Positions 33,730 to 43,096 of a DNA stretch of 64,000 nucleotides are shown here, in pieces; the stretch's first letter is position 1; the number at the start of each line of letters is the position of its first letter. Source of the DNA: Prescottella defluvii (GTDB lineage: Bacteria > Actinomycetota > Actinomycetes > Mycobacteriales > Mycobacteriaceae); the NCBI RefSeq assembly GCF_000738775.1, contig NZ_JPOC01000046.1, positions 1 through 64,000 of the forward strand. The letters are read 5' to 3'. The notes under the pieces are model-generated. The model was not told where the DNA came from and did no database searches. It worked only from the letters and a program-made list of their open reading frames with translations. The translations under genes were made by a program, and so were the position numbers.

Positions 33730-35019
33730 CTAGTGGAACTGGCCCTCTTCGGTGGAGCCCTTCAGGGCAGCCGTGGAGGTGTTGGGGTCGACGGTGGTGG
33801 CGATGCGGTCGAAGTAACCGGCGCCGACCTCACGCTGGTGCTTGATGGCGGTGAAGCCACGCTCGGCAGCAGCCTTGAACTCGCGCTCCTGCAGGTCGAC
33901 GAAGGCGGTCATGCCCTCGCGGGCGTAGCCGTGCGCCAGGTCGAACATGCCGTAGTTGAGCGAGTGGAAGCCGGCGAGGGTGATGAACTGGAACTTGAAG
34001 CCCATCGCGCCGAGCTCCTTCTGGAACTTCGCGATGGTCGCGTCGTCCAGGTGCGCCTTCCAGTTGAAGGACGGCGAGCAGTTGTAGGCCAGCAGCTGGT
34101 CCGGGAACTCGCTGCGGACGGCCTCGGCGAACTTCTTCGCAACCTCGAGGTCCGGCACGCCGGTCTCCATCCAGATGAGGTCGGAGTACGGGGCGTAGGC
34201 CTTCGCACGAGCGATGCAGGGCTCGATGCCGTTCTTGACGCCGTAGAAGCCCTCGGCCGTGCGGGTGCCGTCGAGGAACTCGCGGTCACGCTCGTCGACG
34301 TCGGAGGTCAGCAGCGTGGCGGCCTCGGCGTCGGTGCGGGCGATGACGACGGTCGGGACGTCGGCGACGTCGGCCGCGAGGCGAGCCGAGGTCAGGGTGC
34401 GGATGTGCTGCTGGGTGGGGATGAGCACCTTGCCACCGAGGTGGCCGCACTTCTTCTCCGACGCGAGCTGGTCCTCCCAGTGCGAACCGGCGACGCCGGC
34501 CGCGATCATGGCCTTCTGCAGCTCGTAGACGTTGAGCGCGCCACCGAAGCCGGCCTCACCGTCGGCGACGATCGGAGCGAGCCAGTTGTCGACCGAGGTG
34601 TCACCCTCGACCTTGGCGATCTCGTCGGCGCGGAGCAGCGCGTTGTTGATGCGGCGGACGACCTGCGGGACCGAGTTCGCCGGGTACAGCGACTGGTCCG
34701 GGTAGGTGTGGCCGGACAGGTTGGCGTCGCCGGCGACCTGCCAGCCGGAGAGGTAGATGGCCTTGAGGCCCGCGCGGACCTGCTGGACGGCCTGGTTGCC
34801 GGTGAGCGCACCGAGCGAGTTGATGTAGTCCTCGTTGTTCACGAGATCCCAGAGGATCTCGGAGCCGCGGCGAGCGAGGGTGGCCTCTTCGACGACGGAG
34901 CCCTGGAGCTTGACGACCTGCTCCGCGGTGTAGTTGCGCGTGACGCCCTTCCAACGGGGGTTGGTGTCCCAGTCCTGCTGGATCTGCTCTGCGGTCCTCG
35001 GGGTGCCGGTGGTCGACAT
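33730..35019 (-). CDS. aceA: Isocitrate lyase
   Basis: ATG 35019 has GGAG six bases upstream; 429 residues, the length of the short prokaryotic Icl1 type. The catalytic loop KKCGHLGGK places Cys191 as in Icl1. Other landmarks are [15 protein letters not shown] (metal/substrate site) and YNCSPSFNW. It cleaves isocitrate to succinate and glyoxylate and usually also serves the methylcitrate cycle in actinobacteria. The upstream region contains repeated TTGCTA motifs and the ramB gene lies nearby. Confidence 0.96.
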   Translation of the reverse strand: MSTTGTPRTAEQIQQDWDTNPRWKGVTRNYTAEQVVKLQGSVVEEATLARRGSEILWDLVNNEDYINSLGALTGNQAVQQVRAGLKAIYLSGWQVAGDANLSGHTYPDQSLYPANSVPQVVRRINNALLRADEIAKVEGDTSVDNWLAPIVADGEAGFGGALNVYELQKAMIAAGVAGSHWEDQLASEKKCGHLGGKVLIPTQQHIRTLTSARLAADVADVPTVVIARTDAEAATLLTSDVDERDREFLDGTRTAEGFYGVKNGIEPCIARAKAYAPYSDLIWMETGVPDLEVAKKFAEAVRSEFPDQLLAYNCSPSFNWKAHLDDATIAKFQKELGAMGFKFQFITLAGFHSLNYGMFDLAHGYAREGMTAFVDLQEREFKAAAERGFTAIKHQREVGAGYFDRIATTVDPNTSTAALKGSTEEGQFH

Positions 35020-35458
35020 CGAAAGCTCCACTTCTTCTCTGCTGCTTCGGCCGGTACGGATGTACTGCTTCACATCGTTGCCAGGCCGTTCGGATGTACA
35101 AACCGACAATGGCACAGACGAAAACCGCCGTCTACCTGTTGCTAGTGCCAATCTTCGCTAGCTTTTCAACTCCATCTGCGAAGGTTGCTAATTTTCACGC
35201 GGCCAAGCAACTGCTTGGGTTACTGCCCAGTAGGTCCCGAATGTTACTCACAAGTAGGCATCTACCTCGGGGTTCGCCGCCGAACCCCCTCCGTCGACGG
35301 AAGGTGAAATCGGACACGTGCGCGCCGACCCGGACGGGTGATCCTCGCCGGGTCGCGACGCGCGGAGTGAGGGCAATCACAGATGCGGGCAGGCTTTCCG
35401 CCCACCGGAACGATCGGAAACGGGAGTCACAGATACTTCCGCGACGCCTCGAGGGCTC
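35020..35458. other. 439-bp intergenic region: aceA promoter and control region
   Basis: No convincing gene is present. The base composition is visibly less GC-rich between 35080 and 35260. Three near-identical motifs read on the plus strand as TTGCTAG (35139-35145), TCGCTAG (35155-35161) and TTGCTAA (35185-35191) upstream of aceA. The rest, from 35260 to 35458, holds the 3' flank of the leftward hypothetical gene and shows nothing recognisable. Confidence 0.6.
35139..35191. repeat. Three TTGCTA-type repeats upstream of aceA (candidate RamB boxes)
   Basis: TTGCTAG, TCGCTAG and TTGCTAA start at 35139, 35155 and 35185 (steps of 16 and 30). Related TGCTAAC and GTTAGCA half-sites flank the ramB promoter. 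Binding by RamB is an inference. Confidence 0.4.
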
Positions 35459-36271
35459 CTACCGGCCCGATTCGCCGCCGACGATCGCAACCCTTGCGAA
35501 GCCGTAGCGGGCGTCCAGGGGTTTGGCCGTCGGCGCCATCTCGTAGGCGTGCGGTCCGAACTCGGCACATTCGATGACGGCCGACCCCGACACGATCGGC
35601 GACAGCCGGGTCACCTTCCATCGGGTGTGCACGAGGTCGCCGGAATCCTCGACGTCCGCGCCGGAGCCCTCGTGGTTCCTCAGAATCAACTGTTCGTTCC
35701 AGCTCTGATGGGCGAGCCAGTCGGGCGTCAACTGCGTTCGCTGCGATCCGCAGTCCGCGAGGTCGACGGTGCCGACGATTCCTCGGCCGCCACCGTCCGC
35801 CGGCGCGATCGCGAAGCCCATGCCGCCGACGCCGTTGACGAGTTCGAGCTGGGCCTGCGGAATGGTCGGCAGCCGGAAGATGTCCTGGCCCGTCCGATCC
35901 TCGATCGGTGTCCCGACGAGGATGTCGGAGGTATAGGCGCCCTCCAGCCCGCTGTCGGGGTGCATACAGCTGCACGACAGTCCGGCGAACAGGCGTCCGA
36001 ACGGATCCTCGACCTCGTTCGAGTCGGTGGACAGCGGGTCGACGATCCACACCGCGATCCGGGGCCGGTCCGGGACGGCCAGCGATTCGGGCAGCAGCGC
36101 CCGCGCGAACCGCCGGTGGACCTCGGTCGTGAGAACGAGCCAGCGGGCCGTCACCGACGCCTCGTTCGGATCTCCCGTCTCGACGGATTCCGACTCGACG
36201 GATTCCGGCTCGGCGAGCAGCGTCGGATGCGCGGGCCCGCTCGGTGCGCGGCGCTTGGAGGTAAAGATCAT
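35459..36271 (-). CDS. Hypothetical protein
   Basis: ATG 36271 has GAGG five bases upstream; 270 residues without signal peptide or membrane segment. The N-terminal 40 residues are acidic and Ser/Glu-rich (PESVESESVETGD). A mixed alpha/beta body follows, with LVLTTEVHRRFARALLP, VWIVDPLSTDSNEVEDPFGRLF and ECAEFGPHAYEM. I do not recognise a family. It sits divergently between aceA and ramB, in the place where mycobacteria carry an acyl-ACP thioesterase gene (Rv0466); the sequence does not look like one. Confidence 0.6.
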   Translation of the reverse strand: MIFTSKRRAPSGPAHPTLLAEPESVESESVETGDPNEASVTARWLVLTTEVHRRFARALLPESLAVPDRPRIAVWIVDPLSTDSNEVEDPFGRLFAGLSCSCMHPDSGLEGAYTSDILVGTPIEDRTGQDIFRLPTIPQAQLELVNGVGGMGFAIAPADGGGRGIVGTVDLADCGSQRTQLTPDWLAHQSWNEQLILRNHEGSGADVEDSGDLVHTRWKVTRLSPIVSGSAVIECAEFGPHAYEMAPTAKPLDARYGFARVAIVGGESGR

Positions 36272-36592
36272 CGTGACCTCGGACGAACCTGATCGGGCGG
36301 GTCTCGCATCTGCGACACCTCAGCCTCCGGACAGGGAGCAGCACACGCCCTCTTCGTCGGGGGCGAGCGTGGGCCGGCGACACCCGTCGCACGACGGACG
36401 TCGATATCGTTCCGCTCAGGACGCGCAGGCCCTCCCCGCCCGACCCAAACCGCCTCGCAACCAATGCTTTACGCAAACATTCATTCGGTTGCCGCCCAGC
36501 ATTTTCCATGGGTGACCGAGATGTCAAGACTTGTTCCTGAAACGTCATGTTCGGTCGGTATCGCGGCCGGACACGGAACAAGGATCACCAAC

Positions 36593-36621
36593 TGCTAACC
36601 CAACCCTTTGCACAGTTAGCA
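36593..36621. promoter_or_regulatory. Inverted repeat at the ramB promoter (candidate auto-operator)
   Basis: TGCTAAC (36593-36599) and GTTAGCA (36615-36621) are perfect 7-bp arms with a 15-nt spacer that contains CTTTGCAC. The right arm ends nine bases before the TACGCT -10 hexamer. Confidence 0.55.
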
Positions 36622-36630
36622 TCACGCTCG

Positions 36631-36636
36631 TACGCT
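36631..36636 (+). promoter_or_regulatory. -10 hexamer TACGCT of ramB
   Basis: TACGCT, six bases, then ATG 36643; no Shine-Dalgarno sequence, so ramB is probably leaderless. Confidence 0.6.
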
Positions 36637-36642
36637 GGCCAC

Positions 36643-38052
36643 ATGGCCAAGACCTTCGTCGGCGTCCGTCTGCGACAGCTCCGTACCGAACGTGGCCTCA
36701 GCCAGGCCGCGCTCGCGAAGACGCTGGACATCTCGGCGAGCTACCTCAACCAGATCGAGCACGACGTCCGCCCGCTCACGGTACCGGTGCTGCTGCGGAT
36801 CAGCGAGGTGTTCGGTGTCGACACCACGTTCTTCTCCTCGCAGGACGACACCCGGCTGATCGCGGAACTGCGGGAGGTGGCGCTCGACGACGACATGGGC
36901 ATCGACGCGGACGCGCAGGAGATCGCGGAGATGGTGTCGTCGCATCCGGGTCTGGCGAAGGCGATGGTGAACATGCACCGCCGGTACCGCAACACCACCG
37001 CACAGCTGGCCGCCGCGACCGAGGACCGGTTCAACGACGGCAGCGGCAGCGGTGCGATCACGATGCCGCATGAGGAGGTGCGCGACTACTTCTATCAGCG
37101 GCAGAACTACATCCACGACCTCGACACCGCGGCCGAGGAGCTGACCGCCCGCATGCGGTTCCACCGCGGCGACATCGCCGACGGCATCGCCCGCCGGCTC
37201 GAGAACCTGCACGACGTCCAGATCGTGCGCCGAATCGATCTCGGTGAGAACGTGCTGCACCGGTACGACCCCGAGACGCGGCTGCTCGAGATCTCTCCGG
37301 CCCTGTCCGGCGGGCAGCAGGTGTTCAAGTTCGCGACCGAACTCGCGTACCTCGAGTGCGGCGACCTGCTGCGCAAGCTCGTGGACGAGGGCAACTTCAC
37401 CTCCGACGAGGCCCGCTCGCTCGCGATGCTGGGTCTGGCCAACTACTTCGCGGCCGCGACGGTGCTGCCGTACGGCCAGTTCCACGAGATCGCGGAGGAC
37501 TTCCGGTACGACATCGAGCGCCTGTCGGCGTTCTATGCGATCAGCTACGAGACGATCTGCCACCGCCTGTCGACGCTCCAGCGTCCCAAGCAGCGGGGCG
37601 TGCCGTGGTCGTTCGTCCGAGTCGATCGCGCCGGGAACATGTCGAAGCGCCAGTCCGCCACCGGTTTCCACTTCTCGTCCAGCGGCGGCACGTGCCCGCT
37701 GTGGAACGTGTACGAGACCTTCGCCTATCCCGGCAAGATCATGACGCAGGTCGCGCAGATGCCCGACGGCCGCAACTACCTCTGGGTGGCCCGCACGATC
37801 GAGCGCCGCGCGTCACGCTACGGACAGCCGGGCAAGACGTTCGCGATCGGTCTCGGGTGCGAACTGCGGCACGCGCCGCGCGTGGTCTACGCGGACGGCC
37901 TCGACCTCGGGGGCGACACCGCGACACCGATCGGCGCGGGTTGCCGTGTGTGCGAGCGGATGAACTGCCCGCAGCGCGCGTTCCCTCCGCTCGGGAAGGA
38001 ACTCGACATCAACGAGCACCGTAGTTCGGTCTCGCCGTACACGATTCGCTGA
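36643..38052 (+). CDS. ramB: RamB-type regulator of acetate/glyoxylate metabolism
   Basis: ATG 36643 gives 469 residues, near the length of Rv0465c; the open frame upstream to 36547 is not needed. An N-terminal XRE helix-turn-helix (about residues 9-62, GLSQAALAKTLDISASYLNQIE) is followed by an IrrE/ImmA-like domain (about 155-280). The C-terminal short-chain-fatty-acyl regulator domain has the Cys cluster CRVCERMNCPQRAFPP. RamB represses aceA and related genes in Corynebacterium and Mycobacterium. It lies about 1.6 kb from aceA here and carries an inverted repeat over its own promoter. Confidence 0.93.
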   Translation: MAKTFVGVRLRQLRTERGLSQAALAKTLDISASYLNQIEHDVRPLTVPVLLRISEVFGVDTTFFSSQDDTRLIAELREVALDDDMGIDADAQEIAEMVSSHPGLAKAMVNMHRRYRNTTAQLAAATEDRFNDGSGSGAITMPHEEVRDYFYQRQNYIHDLDTAAEELTARMRFHRGDIADGIARRLENLHDVQIVRRIDLGENVLHRYDPETRLLEISPALSGGQQVFKFATELAYLECGDLLRKLVDEGNFTSDEARSLAMLGLANYFAAATVLPYGQFHEIAEDFRYDIERLSAFYAISYETICHRLSTLQRPKQRGVPWSFVRVDRAGNMSKRQSATGFHFSSSGGTCPLWNVYETFAYPGKIMTQVAQMPDGRNYLWVARTIERRASRYGQPGKTFAIGLGCELRHAPRVVYADGLDLGGDTATPIGAGCRVCERMNCPQRAFPPLGKELDINEHRSSVSPYTIR

Positions 38053-38074
38053 TCTTCCAGCGCACTTTCCGCCG

Positions 38075-38100
38075 ACACGGCCGCTTCCGTCAGGCCGTGT
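38075..38100 (+). terminator. Hairpin downstream of ramB
   Basis: ACACGGCC (38075-38082) and GGCCGTGT (38093-38100) form perfect 8-bp arms with a 10-nt loop, 22 bases after the ramB stop. Confidence 0.55.
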
Positions 38101-38261
38101 GAGCAGCTGTTCATGCCGGTGTAACAACCGACACGAACTCGTCACCGACAGACATACCGGCGCAATAACTTCCGCCTACCGTGTGCGATCACGGATACAG
38201 CGTCGTATTCGCTCCTCTTCGGGACAGCTCCGGGTCACATCATCGACGGAAAGGCTCGTTC

Positions 38262-39530
38262 ATGCCTACGTTCTCCAAGCGCACCCTCGCCGCTCCCGCT
38301 GCGCTCGCGGCGTTCGGTCTGGTTCTGACCGGCTGCGGCAGCAAGGCGTCGGACCCGTCCGCCGACGGCAGCACATCCGCGGCGTCCTGCGTGGACACTT
38401 CCGGCGACACGATCAAGGTCGGCTCGCTGAACTCGCTGTCCGGCACGATGGCCATCAGCGAGGTCACCGTCCGCGACTCGATCGCCCTCGCGGTCGAGGA
38501 GATCAACGACGCCGGCGGCGTGCTGGGCAAGCGGATCCAGATCGTGGCAGAGGACGGCGCGTCGGAGCCGACGGTGTTCGCGGAGAAGGCCGAGAAGCTC
38601 ATCAGCAGTGACTGTGTCGCAGCGGTTTTCGGCGGCTGGACGTCGTCGAGCCGCAAGGCGATGCTGCCGGTGTTCGAGGACAACAACTCGCTGCTCTACT
38701 ACCCCGTCCAGTACGAGGGCCTCGAGGACTCGCCCAACATCTTCTACACGGGTGCGACCACCAACCAGCAGATCGTGCCGGCGCTGGACTACCTGAAGGA
38801 GAAGGGCGTCACGTCGCTGTACCTGGTGGGCAGCGACTACGTCTTCCCCCAGACCGCCAATCGCATCATCAAGGCGTACGCGGCGGCCAACGGGATCGAG
38901 ATCAAGGGCGAGGACTACACGCCCCTCGGGTCCACCGACTTCTCCACGATCGTCAACAAGGTCCGTACCGCCGACGCCGACGCCGTGTTCAACACCCTCA
39001 ACGGCGACTCCAATGTCGCCTTCTTCCGCGAGTACTCCAATGTCGGGCTGAAAGCTGCCGACATGCCGGTGATCTCGGTGTCCATTGCGGAGGAGGAGGT
39101 GGGCGGTATCGGTGCCCAGAACATCACGGGCCAGCTCACCGCGTGGAACTACTACCAGACCGTAGACACGCCGGAGAACAAGAAGTTCGTCGAGGCCTAC
39201 AAGGCGAAGTACGGGGCGAACAAGCCGACGTCCGATCCGATGGAGGCCGCCTACACATCGGTGCATCTGTGGAAGAACACTGTCGAGAAGGCGAATTCGT
39301 TCGCAGTGGCCGACATCCAGTCCGCCGCCGACGGTGTCACGTTCGCGGCCCCGGAGGGCACGGTCACCATCGACGGCGACAACCACCACATCACCAAGAC
39401 CGCCCGTATCGGCGAGATCCGCGACGACGGACTGATCTACACCGTCTGGGAATCCGACGGCCCGATCCAGCCGGACCCGTACCTCGAGAGCTACGACTGG
39501 GCGAAGAGCCTGTCCGGCTCCGGTAGCTGA
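38262..39530 (+). CDS. urtA: Urea-type ABC transporter substrate-binding lipoprotein UrtA
   Basis: ATG 38262 follows GGAAAGG with seven bases; 422 residues. A lipoprotein signal ends at VLTGC (Cys25). The body is a type I periplasmic-binding fold with UrtA landmarks: IKVGSLNSLSGTMAISE, INDAGGVLGKRIQIVAEDGAS, LLYYPVQYEGLEDSPNIFYTGA and SIAEEEVGGIG. It is the first gene of the urtABCDE operon and should deliver urea or a short amide to UrtBC. A TACCGT hexamer at 38177-38182 could be the promoter -10, leaving an 80-base leader. Confidence 0.92.
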   Translation: MPTFSKRTLAAPAALAAFGLVLTGCGSKASDPSADGSTSAASCVDTSGDTIKVGSLNSLSGTMAISEVTVRDSIALAVEEINDAGGVLGKRIQIVAEDGASEPTVFAEKAEKLISSDCVAAVFGGWTSSSRKAMLPVFEDNNSLLYYPVQYEGLEDSPNIFYTGATTNQQIVPALDYLKEKGVTSLYLVGSDYVFPQTANRIIKAYAAANGIEIKGEDYTPLGSTDFSTIVNKVRTADADAVFNTLNGDSNVAFFREYSNVGLKAADMPVISVSIAEEEVGGIGAQNITGQLTAWNYYQTVDTPENKKFVEAYKAKYGANKPTSDPMEAAYTSVHLWKNTVEKANSFAVADIQSAADGVTFAAPEGTVTIDGDNHHITKTARIGEIRDDGLIYTVWESDGPIQPDPYLESYDWAKSLSGSGS

Positions 39531-39569
39531 CACGCAGCGTTCAACGACGACGAGGGAGGGCGGGCACCG

Positions 39570-40454
39570 ATGGATGTTGTTGTCGGGCAGCTGTTCACCG
39601 GCCTGAGTATCGGGTCGATCCTGCTGTTGGCGGCACTGGGGCTGTCGCTGACGTTCGGGCAGATGGGCGTGATCAACATGGCCCACGGCGAGTTCATCAT
39701 GGCCGGTTCGTACACCGCGTACGTGGTGCAGCAGGTCGTTTCCAGTGCCGGCGCCTCACTGCTGATCTCGCTGGTGGTCGGCTTCGTGGTGGCCGGCTTG
39801 CTGGGCGTCGCGCTCGAGACCACCCTGATCCGCCGGATGTACCACCGTCCGCTGGACACCCTGCTGGTGACGTTCGGCGTCGGGTTGGTGCTGCAGCAAC
39901 TCGCACGCGACATCTTCGGCGCCCCCGCCGTCAACGTCGTCGCACCGTCGTGGCTCTCGGGCGGTGTGGAAATCCTCGGGGCGGTGGTCCCGAAGACGCG
40001 GATATTCATCCTGCTCCTCGCGATCGTCGCCGTCGCGGCCCTGTCGTTCGCGTTGGCGAGGACGTCGACGGGTCGCCGGATCCGCGCGGTGGTCCAGAAC
40101 CGTGACCTCGCGGAGACCAGCGGAATCTCTTCACGCCGTACCGATGTCACGACGTTCTTCATCGGATCCGGTCTGGCCGGTGTCGCCGGGGTGGCGTTGA
40201 CACTGATCGGCTCCACCAGTCCGACCATCGGGCAGTCGTACCTGATCGACGCGTTCCTGGTCGTCGTGATCGGCGGTCTGGGCCGACTGTCCGGCGCGGT
40301 GGTCGCGGCCGTCGCGCTCGGCATCCTCAATTCGTTCATCGAGTACTCCACCACCGCATCGATCGCGAAGGTGATCGTGTTCGTGCTCATCGTCGTCTTC
40401 CTGCAGATCCGCCCGCAGGGACTGTTCGTCGCCAAGACAAGGAGCCTGGTATGA
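39570..40454 (+). CDS. urtB: Urea ABC transporter permease UrtB
   Basis: ATG 39570 follows GGGAGGG; 294 residues with about eight membrane helices. The LivH-type pattern is clear (LTFGQMGVINMAHGEFIMAGSYTAY region, landmark INMAHGEF). A later GLGRLSGAVVAAVALGILN loop contacts the ATPase. It lies 39 bases after urtA and overlaps urtC by four bases (ATGA). Confidence 0.92.
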   Translation: MDVVVGQLFTGLSIGSILLLAALGLSLTFGQMGVINMAHGEFIMAGSYTAYVVQQVVSSAGASLLISLVVGFVVAGLLGVALETTLIRRMYHRPLDTLLVTFGVGLVLQQLARDIFGAPAVNVVAPSWLSGGVEILGAVVPKTRIFILLLAIVAVAALSFALARTSTGRRIRAVVQNRDLAETSGISSRRTDVTTFFIGSGLAGVAGVALTLIGSTSPTIGQSYLIDAFLVVVIGGLGRLSGAVVAAVALGILNSFIEYSTTASIAKVIVFVLIVVFLQIRPQGLFVAKTRSLV

Positions 40455-41548
40455 CCGTGCTCAGTCGTTACCGGGCCTGGGTGGGGTTCGCCGTCGCGGC
40501 GGTGGCGCTGTTCGCCGTCGCGCCGGCGCTGCTCTCCGACTTCCGGCTCAATCTGCTGGCCAAGTTCCTGTGCTTCGCGATCGTCGCGGTCGGCATCGGA
40601 TTGGCTTGGGGTCGTGGTGGAATGCTCACGCTGGGGCAGGGTGTGTTCTTCGGCCTCGGCGCCTACATCATGGCGATGCACCTCAAGATCGCCGACGCGG
40701 AGTTGCGCGGCGATGCGGTACCGGACTTCATGCAGATCGCGGGCATCGGTGAACTGCCCGGATACTGGCTGCCGTTCACCTCGCCGTTCACCACCATCGC
40801 CGCGATTCTGGTCGTGCCGGGCCTGGTCGCGTTCCTGCTCGGAATCGGGGTGTTCAAGCGTCGGGTCAAGGGCGCGTACTTCGCGATCCTGTCGCAGGCC
40901 CTCGCGGCGGCGTTCGCGATCCTGCTGATCGGCCAGCAGTCGATCGGCGGATCCAACGGGCTCAACCGTTTCCGCACCTTCTTCGGCTTCAATCTGTCCG
41001 ATCCGGCGAACAAGCGGATGCTGTTCTTCATCGCGGCCGCCGTCCTGCTGGTAGTGGTCGCCGCCACCCGGCAGCTGATGCGTTCGCGGTACGGCGAACT
41101 GCTGGTGGCGGTCCGCGACCAGGAGGAGCGTGTCCGGTTCCTCGGCTACGATCCGGCGAACATCAAGGTGGTCGCGTACACCGTCGCCGCGTTCTTCGCC
41201 GGCATCGCGGGTGCACTCTTCGTGCCGATCGTCGGCATCATCTCCCCCGCCGACGTCGGTATCGTCCCCTCGATCGCCTTCCTCATCGGCGTCGCGATCG
41301 GCGGGCGCACCACACTGCTGGGTCCGGTTCTCGGTGCGATCGGTGTCGCGTGGGCGCAGACCACGCTGTCGGAGAACTTCCCGTCTGCATGGACCTACGC
41401 ACAGGGCCTGCTGTTCATCGTCGTGATCGGCTTCTTCCCCGCCGGCATCGCCGGTGTCGCAACGTTGCTGCGCCGCCGCACCCTCGTCGTCACGCCCCCA
41501 CCGGATCCCGAACCCGAACCCGTCCGCGAAATGGAGGCAGCACGATGA
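40451..41548 (+). CDS. urtC: Urea ABC transporter permease UrtC
   Basis: The start overlaps the urtB stop (ATGA); 365 residues with about ten membrane helices. LivM-type motifs include AWGRGGMLTLGQGVFFGLGAY (landmark GMLTLGQG) and RYGELLVAVRDQEERVRFLGYDP, the coupling loop for the ATPases. Its end overlaps urtD, keeping the operon translationally coupled. Confidence 0.92.
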   Translation: MTVLSRYRAWVGFAVAAVALFAVAPALLSDFRLNLLAKFLCFAIVAVGIGLAWGRGGMLTLGQGVFFGLGAYIMAMHLKIADAELRGDAVPDFMQIAGIGELPGYWLPFTSPFTTIAAILVVPGLVAFLLGIGVFKRRVKGAYFAILSQALAAAFAILLIGQQSIGGSNGLNRFRTFFGFNLSDPANKRMLFFIAAAVLLVVVAATRQLMRSRYGELLVAVRDQEERVRFLGYDPANIKVVAYTVAAFFAGIAGALFVPIVGIISPADVGIVPSIAFLIGVAIGGRTTLLGPVLGAIGVAWAQTTLSENFPSAWTYAQGLLFIVVIGFFPAGIAGVATLLRRRTLVVTPPPDPEPEPVREMEAAR

Positions 41549-42348
41549 ACCACACCCGCCACCAGCCGAAACTCGGCGGCAACGCCGGAATGTCCAGCCA
41601 GTATCTCGAGATTCGCGACCTGCGGGTCACGTTCGACGGCTTCACCGCCGTCGACGGCGTGGATCTCACACTCCTGCAGGGAGATCTGCGGTTCCTCATC
41701 GGCCCCAACGGTGCCGGGAAGACCACCCTGGTCGACGCGGTGACCGGGCTGGTTCCAGCGACCGGTTCCGTCACCAAGTCGGGGGTGGAACTGCTGGGGC
41801 GGAAGGTCCACAAGATCGCACGACTGGGCGTGGGCCGGACGTTCCAGACGGCGTCGGTGTTCGAGGAACTCACGGTGTTGCAGAACCTCGACATCGCCGC
41901 CGGGGCCGGACGCTCGGCGCTGACGCTGCTGCGCCGCCGCACGTCCGTCCTGCCGCAGATCGAGGAGGCCCTCGAGACGATCGGCCTGAGCCACCTGCGC
42001 GACCGCAAGGCGGGGATCCTCGCGCACGGACAGAAGCAGTGGCTCGAGATCGGCATGCTGCTGGTGCAGGACGCCGACGTGCTGCTGCTCGACGAACCGG
42101 TGGCCGGGATGAGCCACGACGAGCGTGAGGAAACCGGAAACCTACTGCGCCGCATCGGCGGTGAACGCACCGTCGTGGTCGTCGAACACGACATGGACTT
42201 CATGCGGGCCTTCGCGACGTCCGTGACCGTCCTGGCCCGCGGGAAGGTCATCGCCGACGGCAGCGTCGAGGAGATCCAGGCTGACCCGATGGTGCAGCAG
42301 GTGTACCTGGGCACCGCGGCCGCCGCCGACGTGCTCGAGGAGGTCTGA
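41545..42348 (+). CDS. urtD: Urea ABC transporter ATP-binding protein UrtD
   Basis: ATG 41545 overlaps the urtC stop; 267 residues. Walker A is GPNGAGKTT, the signature region is ILAHGQKQWLEIGMLL (UrtD-type variant of LSGGQ), and Walker B is DVLLLDEPVAGM. It energises UrtBC together with UrtE. The unusual HGQKQWLE signature is characteristic of UrtD and supports a urea-type rather than amino-acid transporter. Confidence 0.93.
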   Translation: MNHTRHQPKLGGNAGMSSQYLEIRDLRVTFDGFTAVDGVDLTLLQGDLRFLIGPNGAGKTTLVDAVTGLVPATGSVTKSGVELLGRKVHKIARLGVGRTFQTASVFEELTVLQNLDIAAGAGRSALTLLRRRTSVLPQIEEALETIGLSHLRDRKAGILAHGQKQWLEIGMLLVQDADVLLLDEPVAGMSHDEREETGNLLRRIGGERTVVVVEHDMDFMRAFATSVTVLARGKVIADGSVEEIQADPMVQQVYLGTAAAADVLEEV

Positions 42349-42350
42349 TC

Positions 42351-43043
42351 ATGCTGGAACTCATCGATGTTCGGACCGGGTACGGTCGCACCGAGATCAT
42401 CCACGGCGCCTCGGTGTCCGTGCCCGCCGACGGCGTCGCGGCCGTGATGGGCCACAACGGTGCCGGCAAGACGACGCTGCTGCGGGCCGCCGTCGGGCTG
42501 GCGAAGACCACGTCGGGCAGGGTCCTGCTGGACGGCGAGGACATCACGCGGCTGCGTCCGAGCGCCAGGGTCGCTCGCGGACTCGCCTACGTCCCGCAGG
42601 GACAGCAGTCGTTCGGCCAGCTCACCTGTGCCGAGAACCTGCAGGTGGTGGCCGACGGCCGCAAGCGCGGCCGGGCGCTCATCGACGAGCAACTCGCACT
42701 GTTCCCCGCACTCGAATCGCTTCTGGGCCGCCGGGCCGGGCTGCTGTCCGGAGGCCAGCGGCAGCAGCTCGCGATCGCCCGGGCCCTCATCACCGAGCCG
42801 CGGGTGCTGGTGCTCGACGAGCCGACCGAGGGCATCCAGCCGTCGGTGGTCGCCGAGATCGAGACGGCGATCGTCGAGCTCACCCGACGCGGGGACCTGG
42901 GAGTCCTGTTGGTGGAGCAGCACATCGGCTTTGCGCTCCAGTCCGCGGAGCGCTACTACATTCTCGAATCCGGCCGCGTCACCTCGACGGGAGCCGGCGG
43001 CGCCGGTGCCGAGTCCGTCGTGCGTGAGGCCATGTCCATCTGA
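42351..43043 (+). CDS. urtE: Urea ABC transporter ATP-binding protein UrtE
   Basis: ATG 42351 lies two bases after the urtD stop; 230 residues. Walker A GHNGAGKTTLL, signature LLSGGQRQQLAIAR, Walker B VLVLDEPTEGIQPSVV. GHNGAGKTTLL and EGIQPSVV are typical of UrtE. It is the last transporter gene before the urea carboxylase, 53 bases downstream. Confidence 0.93.
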   Translation: MLELIDVRTGYGRTEIIHGASVSVPADGVAAVMGHNGAGKTTLLRAAVGLAKTTSGRVLLDGEDITRLRPSARVARGLAYVPQGQQSFGQLTCAENLQVVADGRKRGRALIDEQLALFPALESLLGRRAGLLSGGQRQQLAIARALITEPRVLVLDEPTEGIQPSVVAEIETAIVELTRRGDLGVLLVEQHIGFALQSAERYYILESGRVTSTGAGGAGAESVVREAMSI

Positions 43044-43096
43044 CGACCACCATCGCGAACCACTCCCCGAACCCGATCGATCGAAGGAGCCCCTCC

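Noticed and set aside
35094-35507. A 137-codon frame in the aceA upstream region
   Set aside because: It overlaps the 3' end of the hypothetical gene and the promoter region; the composition is not coding-like and no start signal is seen.
38117-38150. GlnR box upstream of urtA
   Set aside because: GTAAC and GTCAC are present, but their spacing (20 instead of 22 nt) and the missing GAAAC partners do not fit the known GlnR site well enough.
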